From assembly GCA_003158175.1 (NCBI GenBank), contig PMHJ01000044.1:1-43773 (forward strand): DNA of 43,773 bases. The letters run 5' to 3'. The position numbers and the translations under genes were made by a program. The first letter of the stretch is position 1, and every line of letters begins with the position of its first letter. Below, piece by piece: positions 25,293 to 33,200 of this stretch. The stretch comes from Candidatus Cybelea septentrionalis (GTDB lineage: Bacteria > Vulcanimicrobiota > Vulcanimicrobiia > Vulcanimicrobiales > Vulcanimicrobiaceae). The notes under the pieces are model-generated. The model was not told the DNA's origin and did no database searches. It saw only the letters and a program-made list of their open reading frames with translations.

Positions 25293-26471
25293 ATGGAACG
25301 CACGACGTCAAAGATAGCCCTGCGCTTCGTCATCGTCATGGGAGTGGTCAATCTCTTCGCGGATATGACGTATGAAGGCGCGCGCGGCGTGGCGGGCGCC
25401 TTTCTCGGCCATCTCGGTGCAAGTGGTGCGGCGGTCGGCGTCATCGCCGGAGGTGGCGAGCTGGCCGGCTACCTCATTCGTTCGGTGAGTGGAGCGATCG
25501 CCGATCGTACTGGACGATATTGGATTAACGCGTGGGTCGGTTACGCCATCAACATGCTCTGCGTTCCCGCGCTCGCTCTCGCCGGAAGCTGGCCTGCCGC
25601 AGCGGGTCTTCTGATTGGCGAACGCGTCGGGCGCGGTATTCGAAAACCGGTCATCGCGGCGGCGCTCTCGGAAGCGGGTCGCCACGTGGGAGGCGGTCGC
25701 GCCTTCGGCATCAACGAGGCTCTCGATCAGATCGGCGCGACCGCCGGCCCGCTCATCGTCGCCTTTGCCGTGGCGCGCGGCGGCTACGCCACGGGGTTCG
25801 GCGTTCTCGTCGTGCCGGCGTTGGCGACCTTGGCGATTCTCGGGGTCGCCGCGTCGGTAGGACGAACCGTCGTTCCGCGTGCCGATGTGGGGGAACCGTC
25901 TATCGTGCGCGATTGGCCCGCGCTTCGGCGGTATGCGATCGGCGGCGCGCTCTTCGCGGCCGGGTACGTGGATTTCGCTCTGATCGCCTTTCACTTTGTG
26001 CGCAACGACGTGATGAGCGTGCCTGCGATATCGGTTTCCTTTGCCGTCGCGATGGCGGTTGGAGCGCTCGCCGCCCCGATGCTGGGTCGCTACTTCGATC
26101 GTGTGGGCAAGCCGGTGATCGTTCTTGCGTTGGCGCTCACGGCGCTGGCGACGCCGCTCGCGTTTCTTGGGCATGGGGCGCTGGCATGGATCGGGACGGC
26201 GCTGTGGGGTGTGGGAATCGCGGTTCAAGATGCGCTCTTGCTCGCGCTGGTATCGACAGCGATCGCGCGCAAAAAAGCGACGGCCTTTGGGCTTTACGAT
26301 CTCGCCTTCGGCATCGCGTGGTTCGCAGGAAGCGTTGTCAGCGGCGTGCTGCTCGACCGATCGATCTTAAGTCTCGTGCTCTTTTCGACGATCCTACAGC
26401 TCTGCGCGATTCCGTTCTTCGCCGGCGGAAATAAGGGCAACCCTGCCAGGATGGCGACCAAGGGGCGGTGA
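25293..26471 (+). CDS. MFS transporter
   Basis: A 392-residue major facilitator with 11-12 predicted helices. It has the MFS loop 2-3 pattern (GAIADRTGRYWINAW) and the equivalent loop in the C-terminal half (PMLGRYFDRVGKPVIV). Helix 4 carries GERVGRGIRKPVIAAALSE, which matches a small group of MFS proteins with a conserved RGIRxP motif. The substrate cannot be inferred; efflux is more common in such groups. ATG 25293 is divergent from the nuclease-helicase with a 68-base gap. The next gene begins 13 bases downstream, so they may share a transcript. Confidence 0.92.
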   Translation: MERTTSKIALRFVIVMGVVNLFADMTYEGARGVAGAFLGHLGASGAAVGVIAGGGELAGYLIRSVSGAIADRTGRYWINAWVGYAINMLCVPALALAGSWPAAAGLLIGERVGRGIRKPVIAAALSEAGRHVGGGRAFGINEALDQIGATAGPLIVAFAVARGGYATGFGVLVVPALATLAILGVAASVGRTVVPRADVGEPSIVRDWPALRRYAIGGALFAAGYVDFALIAFHFVRNDVMSVPAISVSFAVAMAVGALAAPMLGRYFDRVGKPVIVLALALTALATPLAFLGHGALAWIGTALWGVGIAVQDALLLALVSTAIARKKATAFGLYDLAFGIAWFAGSVVSGVLLDRSILSLVLFSTILQLCAIPFFAGGNKGNPARMATKGR

Positions 26472-26484
26472 AAGATTTTCGCCG

Positions 26485-27831
26485 ATGAGCTTTCGGCGAC
26501 TCGCCGTGGCAATGTCGGCGCTCGCATCGATCGTTTCGTGGCCGGGATGCGCGAGCAGCACGACCCCCGGCGCACCGCCCGCTCCGGTGTCCTTAGGCAA
26601 GTACGTTAAACACGTTGTCGTCATCATCCAAGAGAATCGCAGCTTTGACAACATGTTCAGTGGTTTCCCCGGTGCCGAGGCGCCGCAATTTGGTTACGAA
26701 GGCAAGAAAAAGATTGCCCTTCATGCCACCGCGCTCGAAGACCCCGGCAATATCGAGAACAACTGGCGCGACTCGATCAGCGGCTGGAATAACGGCAAAA
26801 TGAACGGGTTCGCCTACGAACATTTCTACGGCGGCCCGCGCGATTACGCGTATGCTTACGTGCCGCGCGCCGAATCGGCGCCCTACTGGGAAATGGCGCG
26901 CCAATTCGTACTCGCGGATCGCATGTTTCCGACGGAGTTCGGTCCGAGCTTTACGGCACATTTGAGCTTGATTGCCGGTAATACGGACATCAAGGCAGCC
27001 TCGATTGCCGAAGTCGATGCCCCCAGTCAGATTATTTGGGGATGCGATGCACCGCCCGGCACGCGATCCTTTACGCTCAACGTCCATCGGGTCGAGCGTT
27101 TTAACGGTCCATTCCCGTGTTTCACCCACTTCCCGACGCTCGCCGACGTGCTCGACGCCCCCGGCGTTTCTTGGAAGTATTACGCGTCGCCGCTGAGCCA
27201 CATCGGGGGGAAGGTGTGGTCGGAGTTTAGTGCGATTCGGACGGTCCGTTACGGGCCGGATTGGAAGAACGTCATCTCGCCGCCGACGCGAATTCTCGAC
27301 GACGTTCCCGCCGGAACGCTTGCCGACGTGTCGTGGGTAACGCCCGACTGGAAGGATTCGGATCACACGGGTAGCGGTTACGATGATGGCCCGTCGTGGG
27401 TCGCTTCGATCGTCAACGCGATCGGAGAAAGCTCGTATTGGGATTCGACGGCCATCGTGGTGCTCTGGGACGACTGGGGCGGTTGGTACGATAACGTGCC
27501 GCCGCCCCAGCTCGATTTTCGCGGCCTGGGCATTCGCGTGGGATGCATCATCGTCTCGCCGTACGCGCGGATCGCGCCTGGCGCGAAGACGGGTTACGTT
27601 TCGCATACGCAGTACGAGTACGGCAGCATCCTGAAGTTCATCGAACAGGTTTTTAACCTGCAGCCGATCGGACCGCCATCGGCGGGCTTTACCGATACTC
27701 GGGCCACGAGCATCCTGGACAGCTTCGATTTCACGCAAGCGCCGCGGGCGTTTACCGCCATTCCGTCGCGCTATCCGGAATCGCACTTCCGCTCCGAGCG
27801 GCCGTCCTTCATTCCGCCGGACAGCGACTGA
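26485..27831 (+). CDS. Phospholipase C / acid phosphatase-family exported protein
   Basis: A 448-residue phosphoesterase-family protein. It has a signal peptide with a Cys at about residue 22 (SWPGCASS), which may be a weak lipobox. The family core starts at VKHVVVIIQENRSFDNMFSGF (about 41) with FPGAEAP, and then APYWEMARQFVLADRMF. Further blocks are GPSFTAHLSLIAG and TAIVVLWDDWGGWYDNVPPP, the latter with the second metal-binding cluster, and VSHTQYEYGSILKFIE near the C-terminus. Members hydrolyse phospholipids or phosphomonoesters. It is a paralogue of the partial protein at 1-472. The stop overlaps the start of the RsbW-like gene by one base (TGATG), so the pair is coupled. Confidence 0.9.
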   Translation: MSFRRLAVAMSALASIVSWPGCASSTTPGAPPAPVSLGKYVKHVVVIIQENRSFDNMFSGFPGAEAPQFGYEGKKKIALHATALEDPGNIENNWRDSISGWNNGKMNGFAYEHFYGGPRDYAYAYVPRAESAPYWEMARQFVLADRMFPTEFGPSFTAHLSLIAGNTDIKAASIAEVDAPSQIIWGCDAPPGTRSFTLNVHRVERFNGPFPCFTHFPTLADVLDAPGVSWKYYASPLSHIGGKVWSEFSAIRTVRYGPDWKNVISPPTRILDDVPAGTLADVSWVTPDWKDSDHTGSGYDDGPSWVASIVNAIGESSYWDSTAIVVLWDDWGGWYDNVPPPQLDFRGLGIRVGCIIVSPYARIAPGAKTGYVSHTQYEYGSILKFIEQVFNLQPIGPPSAGFTDTRATSILDSFDFTQAPRAFTAIPSRYPESHFRSERPSFIPPDSD

Positions 27832-28205
27832 TGCACGCTTGGATGTTTGCTTCGGAAGACGCCCGCACGGCGGTCGACGCGCGAACGCAGTTCGTCGAGT
27901 TTCTACGCAGCATCGGAACCGGCGACGAGCTCGTCTACAAGGCCGAGCTCGTCTTCGGCGAGCTGCTCGGCAACGTCGTTCGCCACGCTCCCGGCCCCGT
28001 CGAGATCTCGTTCGACTTGGGTTCCGAAGCCGCAATCCTTCACGTCATCGATTCCGGCCCCGAGTTTCCCGTTTCTCAGCCGCATCTCCCCGACGACGTG
28101 CTCAGCGAGCTCGGACGGGGCCTTTTCATCGTGCAACAACTCGCAACCGACGTGCGCGTCGAGCGTATCCCCGACCGCGGGAACCACACAATCGTAACGC
28201 TCTAA
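27831..28205 (+). CDS. RsbW-like anti-sigma-factor-type HATPase
   Basis: A 124-residue single GHKL ATPase domain of the RsbW/SpoIIAB type. The N-box is AELVFGELLGNVVRHAPG (Asn48), G1 is HVIDSGPEF and G2 is LGRGLFIVQQLA. Such proteins bind a sigma factor or phosphorylate a STAS antagonist, or act as the small switch partner of a SpoIIE phosphatase. One lies six kilobases upstream in the window (19819-21822). The start overlaps the phospholipase-like stop by one base, an unexpected pairing of a secreted enzyme with a signalling protein. The small gene at 28246 follows on the same strand. No sigma factor gene is nearby. Confidence 0.88.
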   Translation: MHAWMFASEDARTAVDARTQFVEFLRSIGTGDELVYKAELVFGELLGNVVRHAPGPVEISFDLGSEAAILHVIDSGPEFPVSQPHLPDDVLSELGRGLFIVQQLATDVRVERIPDRGNHTIVTL

Positions 28206-28245
28206 CCGTCGACGGATTTTACATGAAACCGCAGGGTGGACGAGT

Positions 28246-28536
28246 ATGAGCGTATATCGCGATGAGTTGTTGGAAGCCGAAGGGCAGGGGCTAGCGGCAT
28301 TCGAGGCGATGGAGCGTTGGGTGAGCCAGGCGCCGGACGCACACGACGACACGCCCGGCTCCGTGCTGGAGGGCTACGCGCGGGATTTGCGCGAGAGCCG
28401 CGAGCGATTGCGCAACCTTCTGGCAGATCACGGAAACCGCGACGACATCGTGGAGGCGCTTGCGAAGAGCGAACGATACCATCGCAGTCTCGGACTTTCG
28501 ATTCGAGACAAACCGGAACTGATCGAACCGGAGTGA
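28246..28536 (+). CDS. Small acidic helical protein, unknown
   Basis: A 96-residue protein, rich in Glu, Arg, Ala and Leu, with heptad-like stretches (VLEGYARDLRESRERLRNLL, DIVEALAKSERYHRSLGL). It is predicted mostly helical and cytoplasmic, with no signal or membrane segment. ATG 28246 has GGTGGACGAG before it. An eight-codon reading frame (28223-28249) ends by overlapping this start as ATGA, which could couple translation but may be chance. Its place right after the RsbW-like gene allows a role as partner or target of that protein; this is inference. I do not recognise a family. Confidence 0.68.
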   Translation: MSVYRDELLEAEGQGLAAFEAMERWVSQAPDAHDDTPGSVLEGYARDLRESRERLRNLLADHGNRDDIVEALAKSERYHRSLGLSIRDKPELIEPE

Positions 28537-28613
28537 CAGGCGAGTGACCGCATGCTGCCCGTCGGAACGAGTTCGCAAGATTCTGGGCCAACGCGCATAA
28601 ACTACGAGAGCGT

Positions 28614-29597
28614 ATGAAGCCCTCAATTTGCCTGCCCGCGGTTGCCGGGATCTTTCTCCTCAGTGGCTGCGCCTCGAGCACACGGGGAATTCCGGCCGCG
28701 CCGCCAGCTGCACGCTCGTTGGCACCAAGCGATGCAGAAACGCAATCGAGCAGTTCGTTGACGCAGCTGATCAGCCTCGACTACTCCAACGGCACAATAT
28801 CGGTTTTCTCGATCAGTAAGGACCGAGCGCGACTGACGAAATCGTTCGTTCCAGGGCAGGGAGTCGCCCAGGGTCTTGCCATGGACGCTCAAGGTCGTAT
28901 CTACACGACGATCACGGCAGCGAGCTCCGACCTCTGCGCCGCATGCGTCGAAATTTTTACGACCGACGGCAAACTCGTGGAGAGTCTTCCCGCGCCGATT
29001 TTGTCGGGCGCCTCCGGGCAGCCGTCGCTGACCGACGTTGCAGTCGACGCGCATCGCAACGTTTACGTCAGCGATTACGGCCAACAAGCCGTTTACTTCT
29101 TTCCGCACGCCAGCAAGACGCGCGAGCCGACGATCGTCGTGCAGAACTCCCAAAACGCGGCGTCGGTTCTCGCGACGCCCGACGGCGGCACCGTCGCGGT
29201 CTCCGGCGGCTGCGGATTTGCCAGCGTCCGTCCGTACACGCGCGTTGGCCGGGGGAAATACACCGGCGGCTCGTGCTTCGGTATCGGCACGATCGCGCTC
29301 ATCGGCGGTGACATCGACGATCAGATCGACGTGATGACGCCGATTGACGGCGTGCCTGCCCTCGTATCGGTGTCGTCGCCGAGCGGCGGAAACAGCTTTC
29401 ATACGCCGGGCCGCCTCGCATCGATCAGCGGCGTCGCTTTCAATAGCGACGCCTCCATCGCGTACGTTGCAAACGCCCGAAAGGAGTGCGTATACGCCTT
29501 CGCGCGTCCGGCAAAGGGATGGCTGTCCGCACAGCCGAAGCTGCTCGCGACCTACAAGGGCTTCAAGAATCTCGATATCATCGCCGTAGCACCGTAA
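28614..29597 (+). CDS. NHL/beta-propeller-like lipoprotein
   Basis: A 327-residue lipoprotein with lipobox LSGC (signal IFLLSGC, residues 13-19). The mature protein holds repeated blades of a beta propeller. Examples are GVAQGLAMDAQGRIYTTI, LTDVAVDAHRNVYVSDYG, VLATPDGGTVAVSGGC and ISGVAFNSDASIAYVANA; each matches the NHL/YncE-type blade with a D/N-x-x-G-x-I/V-Y/A-V strand. It is probably a surface or periplasmic propeller that binds partners rather than an enzyme. A related NHL lipoprotein is at 41997-43019. No neighbour gives a function. The following gene is convergent. Confidence 0.85.
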   Translation: MKPSICLPAVAGIFLLSGCASSTRGIPAAPPAARSLAPSDAETQSSSSLTQLISLDYSNGTISVFSISKDRARLTKSFVPGQGVAQGLAMDAQGRIYTTITAASSDLCAACVEIFTTDGKLVESLPAPILSGASGQPSLTDVAVDAHRNVYVSDYGQQAVYFFPHASKTREPTIVVQNSQNAASVLATPDGGTVAVSGGCGFASVRPYTRVGRGKYTGGSCFGIGTIALIGGDIDDQIDVMTPIDGVPALVSVSSPSGGNSFHTPGRLASISGVAFNSDASIAYVANARKECVYAFARPAKGWLSAQPKLLATYKGFKNLDIIAVAP

Positions 29598-29638
29598 GGC
29601 AGCGCCAACGGGAATCGACGGCGCGTACGTCGATCGCG

Positions 29639-30049
29639 TTAAAAAAACTTGCCGAGGAACTTCGCGGCTTCATCCGAGATGCCGACGATCTTGTTCGTTG
29701 CCTGACGATAGAACTTGAAGTTGAGCTCGGTCTCCGGCCGACCGTCACTCCAGTCCGTGAACTCTTTGAGTTTGCTGCGCCCCAGCCGCCGCTTCGCAAG
29801 CGCGGTGCACTTGATCGTGAGGCTAACGCGCGGCGTTTGACGGACGACGCCGCGCGTCTTGGCGATCGCTTCGGCGGACGTGACGATGCCGCGCGCGATA
29901 AGGCCTTGCCCGCCCTCGTTCTCGCTCGCGAACACGAAAACCGTGTCGCCTTCGGCGATTTGCTTACCCCCGTACATCGTTTTTTGCGCGGTGAACGCCA
30001 AGATTTTCGGCTGCTGATTGCAAACCTCGGCCTTGATCGCGAACGCCAT
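29639..30049 (-). CDS. Small cytoplasmic protein, possibly PUA/EVE-like
   Basis: A 136-residue protein. ATG 30049 was chosen since AGGGGGAGAGAGG lies just before it and the extra upstream codons look like noncoding sequence. It begins MAFAIKAEVCNQQPKILAFT and has GDTVFVFASENEGGQGLIARG, which resembles the central block of EVE/PUA-like RNA or modified-base binding domains (strand, turn with Glu/Gly, ARG-V). A basic stretch (KCTALAKRRLGRSKL) follows, then an end with DEAAKFLGKFF. This is a resemblance only. The gene is convergent with the NHL lipoprotein and divergent from tamB. Confidence 0.62.
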   Translation of the reverse strand: MAFAIKAEVCNQQPKILAFTAQKTMYGGKQIAEGDTVFVFASENEGGQGLIARGIVTSAEAIAKTRGVVRQTPRVSLTIKCTALAKRRLGRSKLKEFTDWSDGRPETELNFKFYRQATNKIVGISDEAAKFLGKFF

Positions 30050-30219
30050 ACCTCTCTCCCCCTCGTGCGACGATTTGCCTAGCTGTGTCCGAGCGTCGTA
30101 AATGCCCGCAAGGCACTCCTGGTGGTCCCACGTTTCGGTGAGAGGATCGATGAGAAGCGGCGACTCCCCTCCTCCTGCGCGGGCTGTATGCGATGTCCTG
30201 GGGTATGATAGAGGCTGCG

Positions 30220-33200
30220 ATGAAGATTGGAAGGGTCCGCGGTTATATTGGTTTGGCAATGGCGCTCCTTGCGATCGTTGCTCTCGCGCTCTGGCAATGG
30301 AAGGCGTTGGTGCGCTTTGCCGTCACGGCGACCGCGGCCTCAGTCGGACACGTTGCGCTCTCGTTCGATCCAATAACGTTGACGCTCGATCGCGCCGTCT
30401 TCGAAAACGTCCGCGTGACGTCGGCGCAAGGCGAACCAATCGCGCGAATCGATCGCATCACTCTTACGTATGATCTACGCGACCTGTTGCCCGGGGGCAA
30501 GCGGCTCTTCGGCCTAAAAAGCGTCGACGCCAATTCGCCGCACGTGACGATCGTGCGTCACGCCGACGGTAGCTATAACGTCCCAAGCCTTCGGCCGCCG
30601 GCGAACGAAGGCCGGAAGCAATTGCCGCTTATCCTGCACGCGAGTGTGCATGATGGGTCGATCGATATCGGGAATGAGAGCCCGAACGCGGCTGCGGACA
30701 ACAGGCATCTCTACGTCGAGAACGTCCAAGCCGACGCCACAATCTCGTCGGCCGCCCGCTCGTTCTATACCGTGGCGCTGAAATACGGCGAACGACCGCG
30801 CCATCTCTATCCGGTACGCGGTCGCGGCGATATCAACCCGGCCGCCGGATATATCGATCAGCGGTGGACGGCTCCAGCGCTTCCGATCGCCGCGGCGGTC
30901 GATTTCATCGTCAACTCTCCGTCGCTTCGGCTCGATTTGGGAATGCTCCGCAATGTCGACGCGCGTTACTTCGCGCTGACCGATCCGAGCGGCACGCTGT
31001 CGCCGCATCTCACGGGGAGCGCGACGTTGGCCGGCGGACGCCTTGCGATTACGGGCCTCGCGCAACCGATGGAAGATCTGCGCGGCCCCGTCGACATCTA
31101 CGATGACGGACTGCTGACGCCGAGGCTTCTCGCAAGCGTGGCCGGGGCATCTGCGCAGGTGAGCGGCGGAATCTACGACCTGCGCAACCCGCGCCTGCGG
31201 ATCGCGGTCCGCGGTGCCGGGGATCTCGGGAGCTTGCGCTTCGCATTCAAAGCCGCGCGGCAACTTCCGATCCACGGTTTGCTGCGGTTCGGGCTGCTCG
31301 TCGAAGGCGCTGCGGCGAAACCGCTGACCTGGATCGACTTGCGCGCGCCCGCCGTTACCTATGCCGCCGTGTCGCTCGAGAGCATGAGCGGCCTCGTCGC
31401 GTTCGACGGCCAGCGAGCCGACGTGATCGGCCTCTCCGCCCGTTATCGAGACAGCGATCTTAGCGTGAGTGGGCGACTGGAACTGCAGAAGAAGCGCGAC
31501 GCGATCGAGATGCTGCTCGGCGCGCGTACCTCGACCACCTCGCTTCCGTACCTCAACACGATGCTGCCGGAGATGCGGCTCGAAGGCGTCGCGCTTGCAA
31601 CCGCCGACGATCCCAAAGCGATCGCACTGCGCGGCCTCCTTTCGGGAGCGGGGCCCGGAGAGGCGCTCGACGCGCTCTTCAACGTCGATAGCCGCGGCTA
31701 TGGCTCCATCGGGCCGCTGCACCTGAGCCGAAATGAGGGGTCGCTCTACGCTCGCGTCGCGCTCGACCGGCCGCACGGCCTCGCCATCGGTCTCGCGCGC
31801 GTGCGCAATCTTGCGATCCCGGGCGCCAAAGCCACGTTGAGCGCGACGCTCTTTGGCGGCCAAGCAAACGCGGCACTCGGTATCAACGGCGTGGCGCGTG
31901 TTGAATCTGCATGGGGAAGTGCGTCCGCGCAGACGCGCGTGGTGTCGAAAGGCGGCGCGCTCGAAGGCGGCCTCTTCGGAAGTTTGGGCCACGAGGCAGA
32001 CTTCGGCGCGAGCGTTGCGGGAACGCTGCATTCGCCGCGCGTCGCTGGAACCGTCGTCGTCGCCGGCGGCCACTATCGGAGTTTTGACGTCAACGGTAAC
32101 GCCGGTTTCTCCTTCGCGGGCGGTACGCTGCGCGTTAGCGATGCCGCCGTTGCTCTGGGCCCGCTCTTCATCGGGGCGTCGGGAACCGTGCGCAATCTCT
32201 TGAACCAAGGCACGTTTGCGCCCCGCTACGATCTCGCTACCGAGTTGCACTCCTCAGACGTGAGCGCGCTGCTTGCCGCCGTGCAGCCAAAAGCGGCGCC
32301 GTTCGTTCAAGGCAGCGTCGACACAAGCCTCGCCGTGCAGGGCACCGGCATGCGCCCGGCCTTCTCCGGCAAGCTGAGTGCTCCGGAAGGCGCCGTCAAC
32401 GGTCTGTCGTTTCGAGATTTTTACGGCCGCGTCCGCGGAGACGCCTCGGCGCTCTCGTTAACGGCGGGGCGCGTGATCGTCGGTTCCACGAACGTCGCAC
32501 TGAGCGGTCGCGCGACGACGCACCTCGACGCGAACGTCGACGTCCGCGCGCCGCAAGCCGACCTCGCCGATTTCAACGATCTCTTTGACCGAGGCGATAC
32601 CTTTGCGGGAATCGGGCATCTGGCGCTCGCCGCAAGGATGCGTGGAATGCAAATCATCTCGAGCAGCGGCGATGCGTCCTTTGCGGGCGCGCGCTTTCAC
32701 CAGATCGCTTTTGGCAACGTCGCAGCGAATTGGCGGCGCAGCGGCGGCTCGATCACGACGACGTTGAGTTTCGCCGGGCCGGCCGGAAACGCACGCGCCT
32801 CCGGAAACGTAGCGCCCGCAGCGAAGGCGATCGATATGCGCGCGACGGCGAGCGAGATCGATCTTGGCACTTGGCTGCCGATGCTCGGTTACAGCGTGCC
32901 GGTAACGGGGCACCTCAACGCCCAAACGAGCATTTCGGGACGATATCCCGACGTCACGATGAGCCTGCGCGCCGCCGTCTCTGGGGGAACCGTCGGGCGT
33001 TTGCCGGTCGCGCAATTCGAGGTGAGCGCGTCGGCTGCGCACGGGCGCGGGACGATTGCGTCCGCGACTCTGGAGCTGCCCTCGCTGCGGACGGTCGCGT
33101 CGGGCACGTTCGGCTTGCGCGAAACCGATGCGCTCGCGCTTGCCGCGCATGTCACCAGCCCGAATATCGGCACGTTCCTCAACGAAGCTTTCGGTAAAAA

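Noticed and set aside
21751..26471. A defence island around the nuclease-helicase
   Set aside because: There is no restriction, toxin-antitoxin, CRISPR or other defence gene nearby. The neighbours are a signalling phosphatase and an MFS transporter.
26593..28035. A 480-codon minus-strand frame opposite the phospholipase-like and RsbW-like genes
   Set aside because: It spans two genes with recognised motifs and is Arg-rich without family similarity.
28223..28249. Eight-codon upstream frame overlapping the 96-residue gene as ATGA
   Set aside because: It has no good ribosome site, and frames this short are expected by chance. It is mentioned only as a possible coupling element.
30514..32250. 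A 578-codon minus-strand frame opposite tamB
   Set aside because: It is an antisense artefact: composition is rich in Arg, Glu and Gly with no motif, and tamB is continuous on the other strand.
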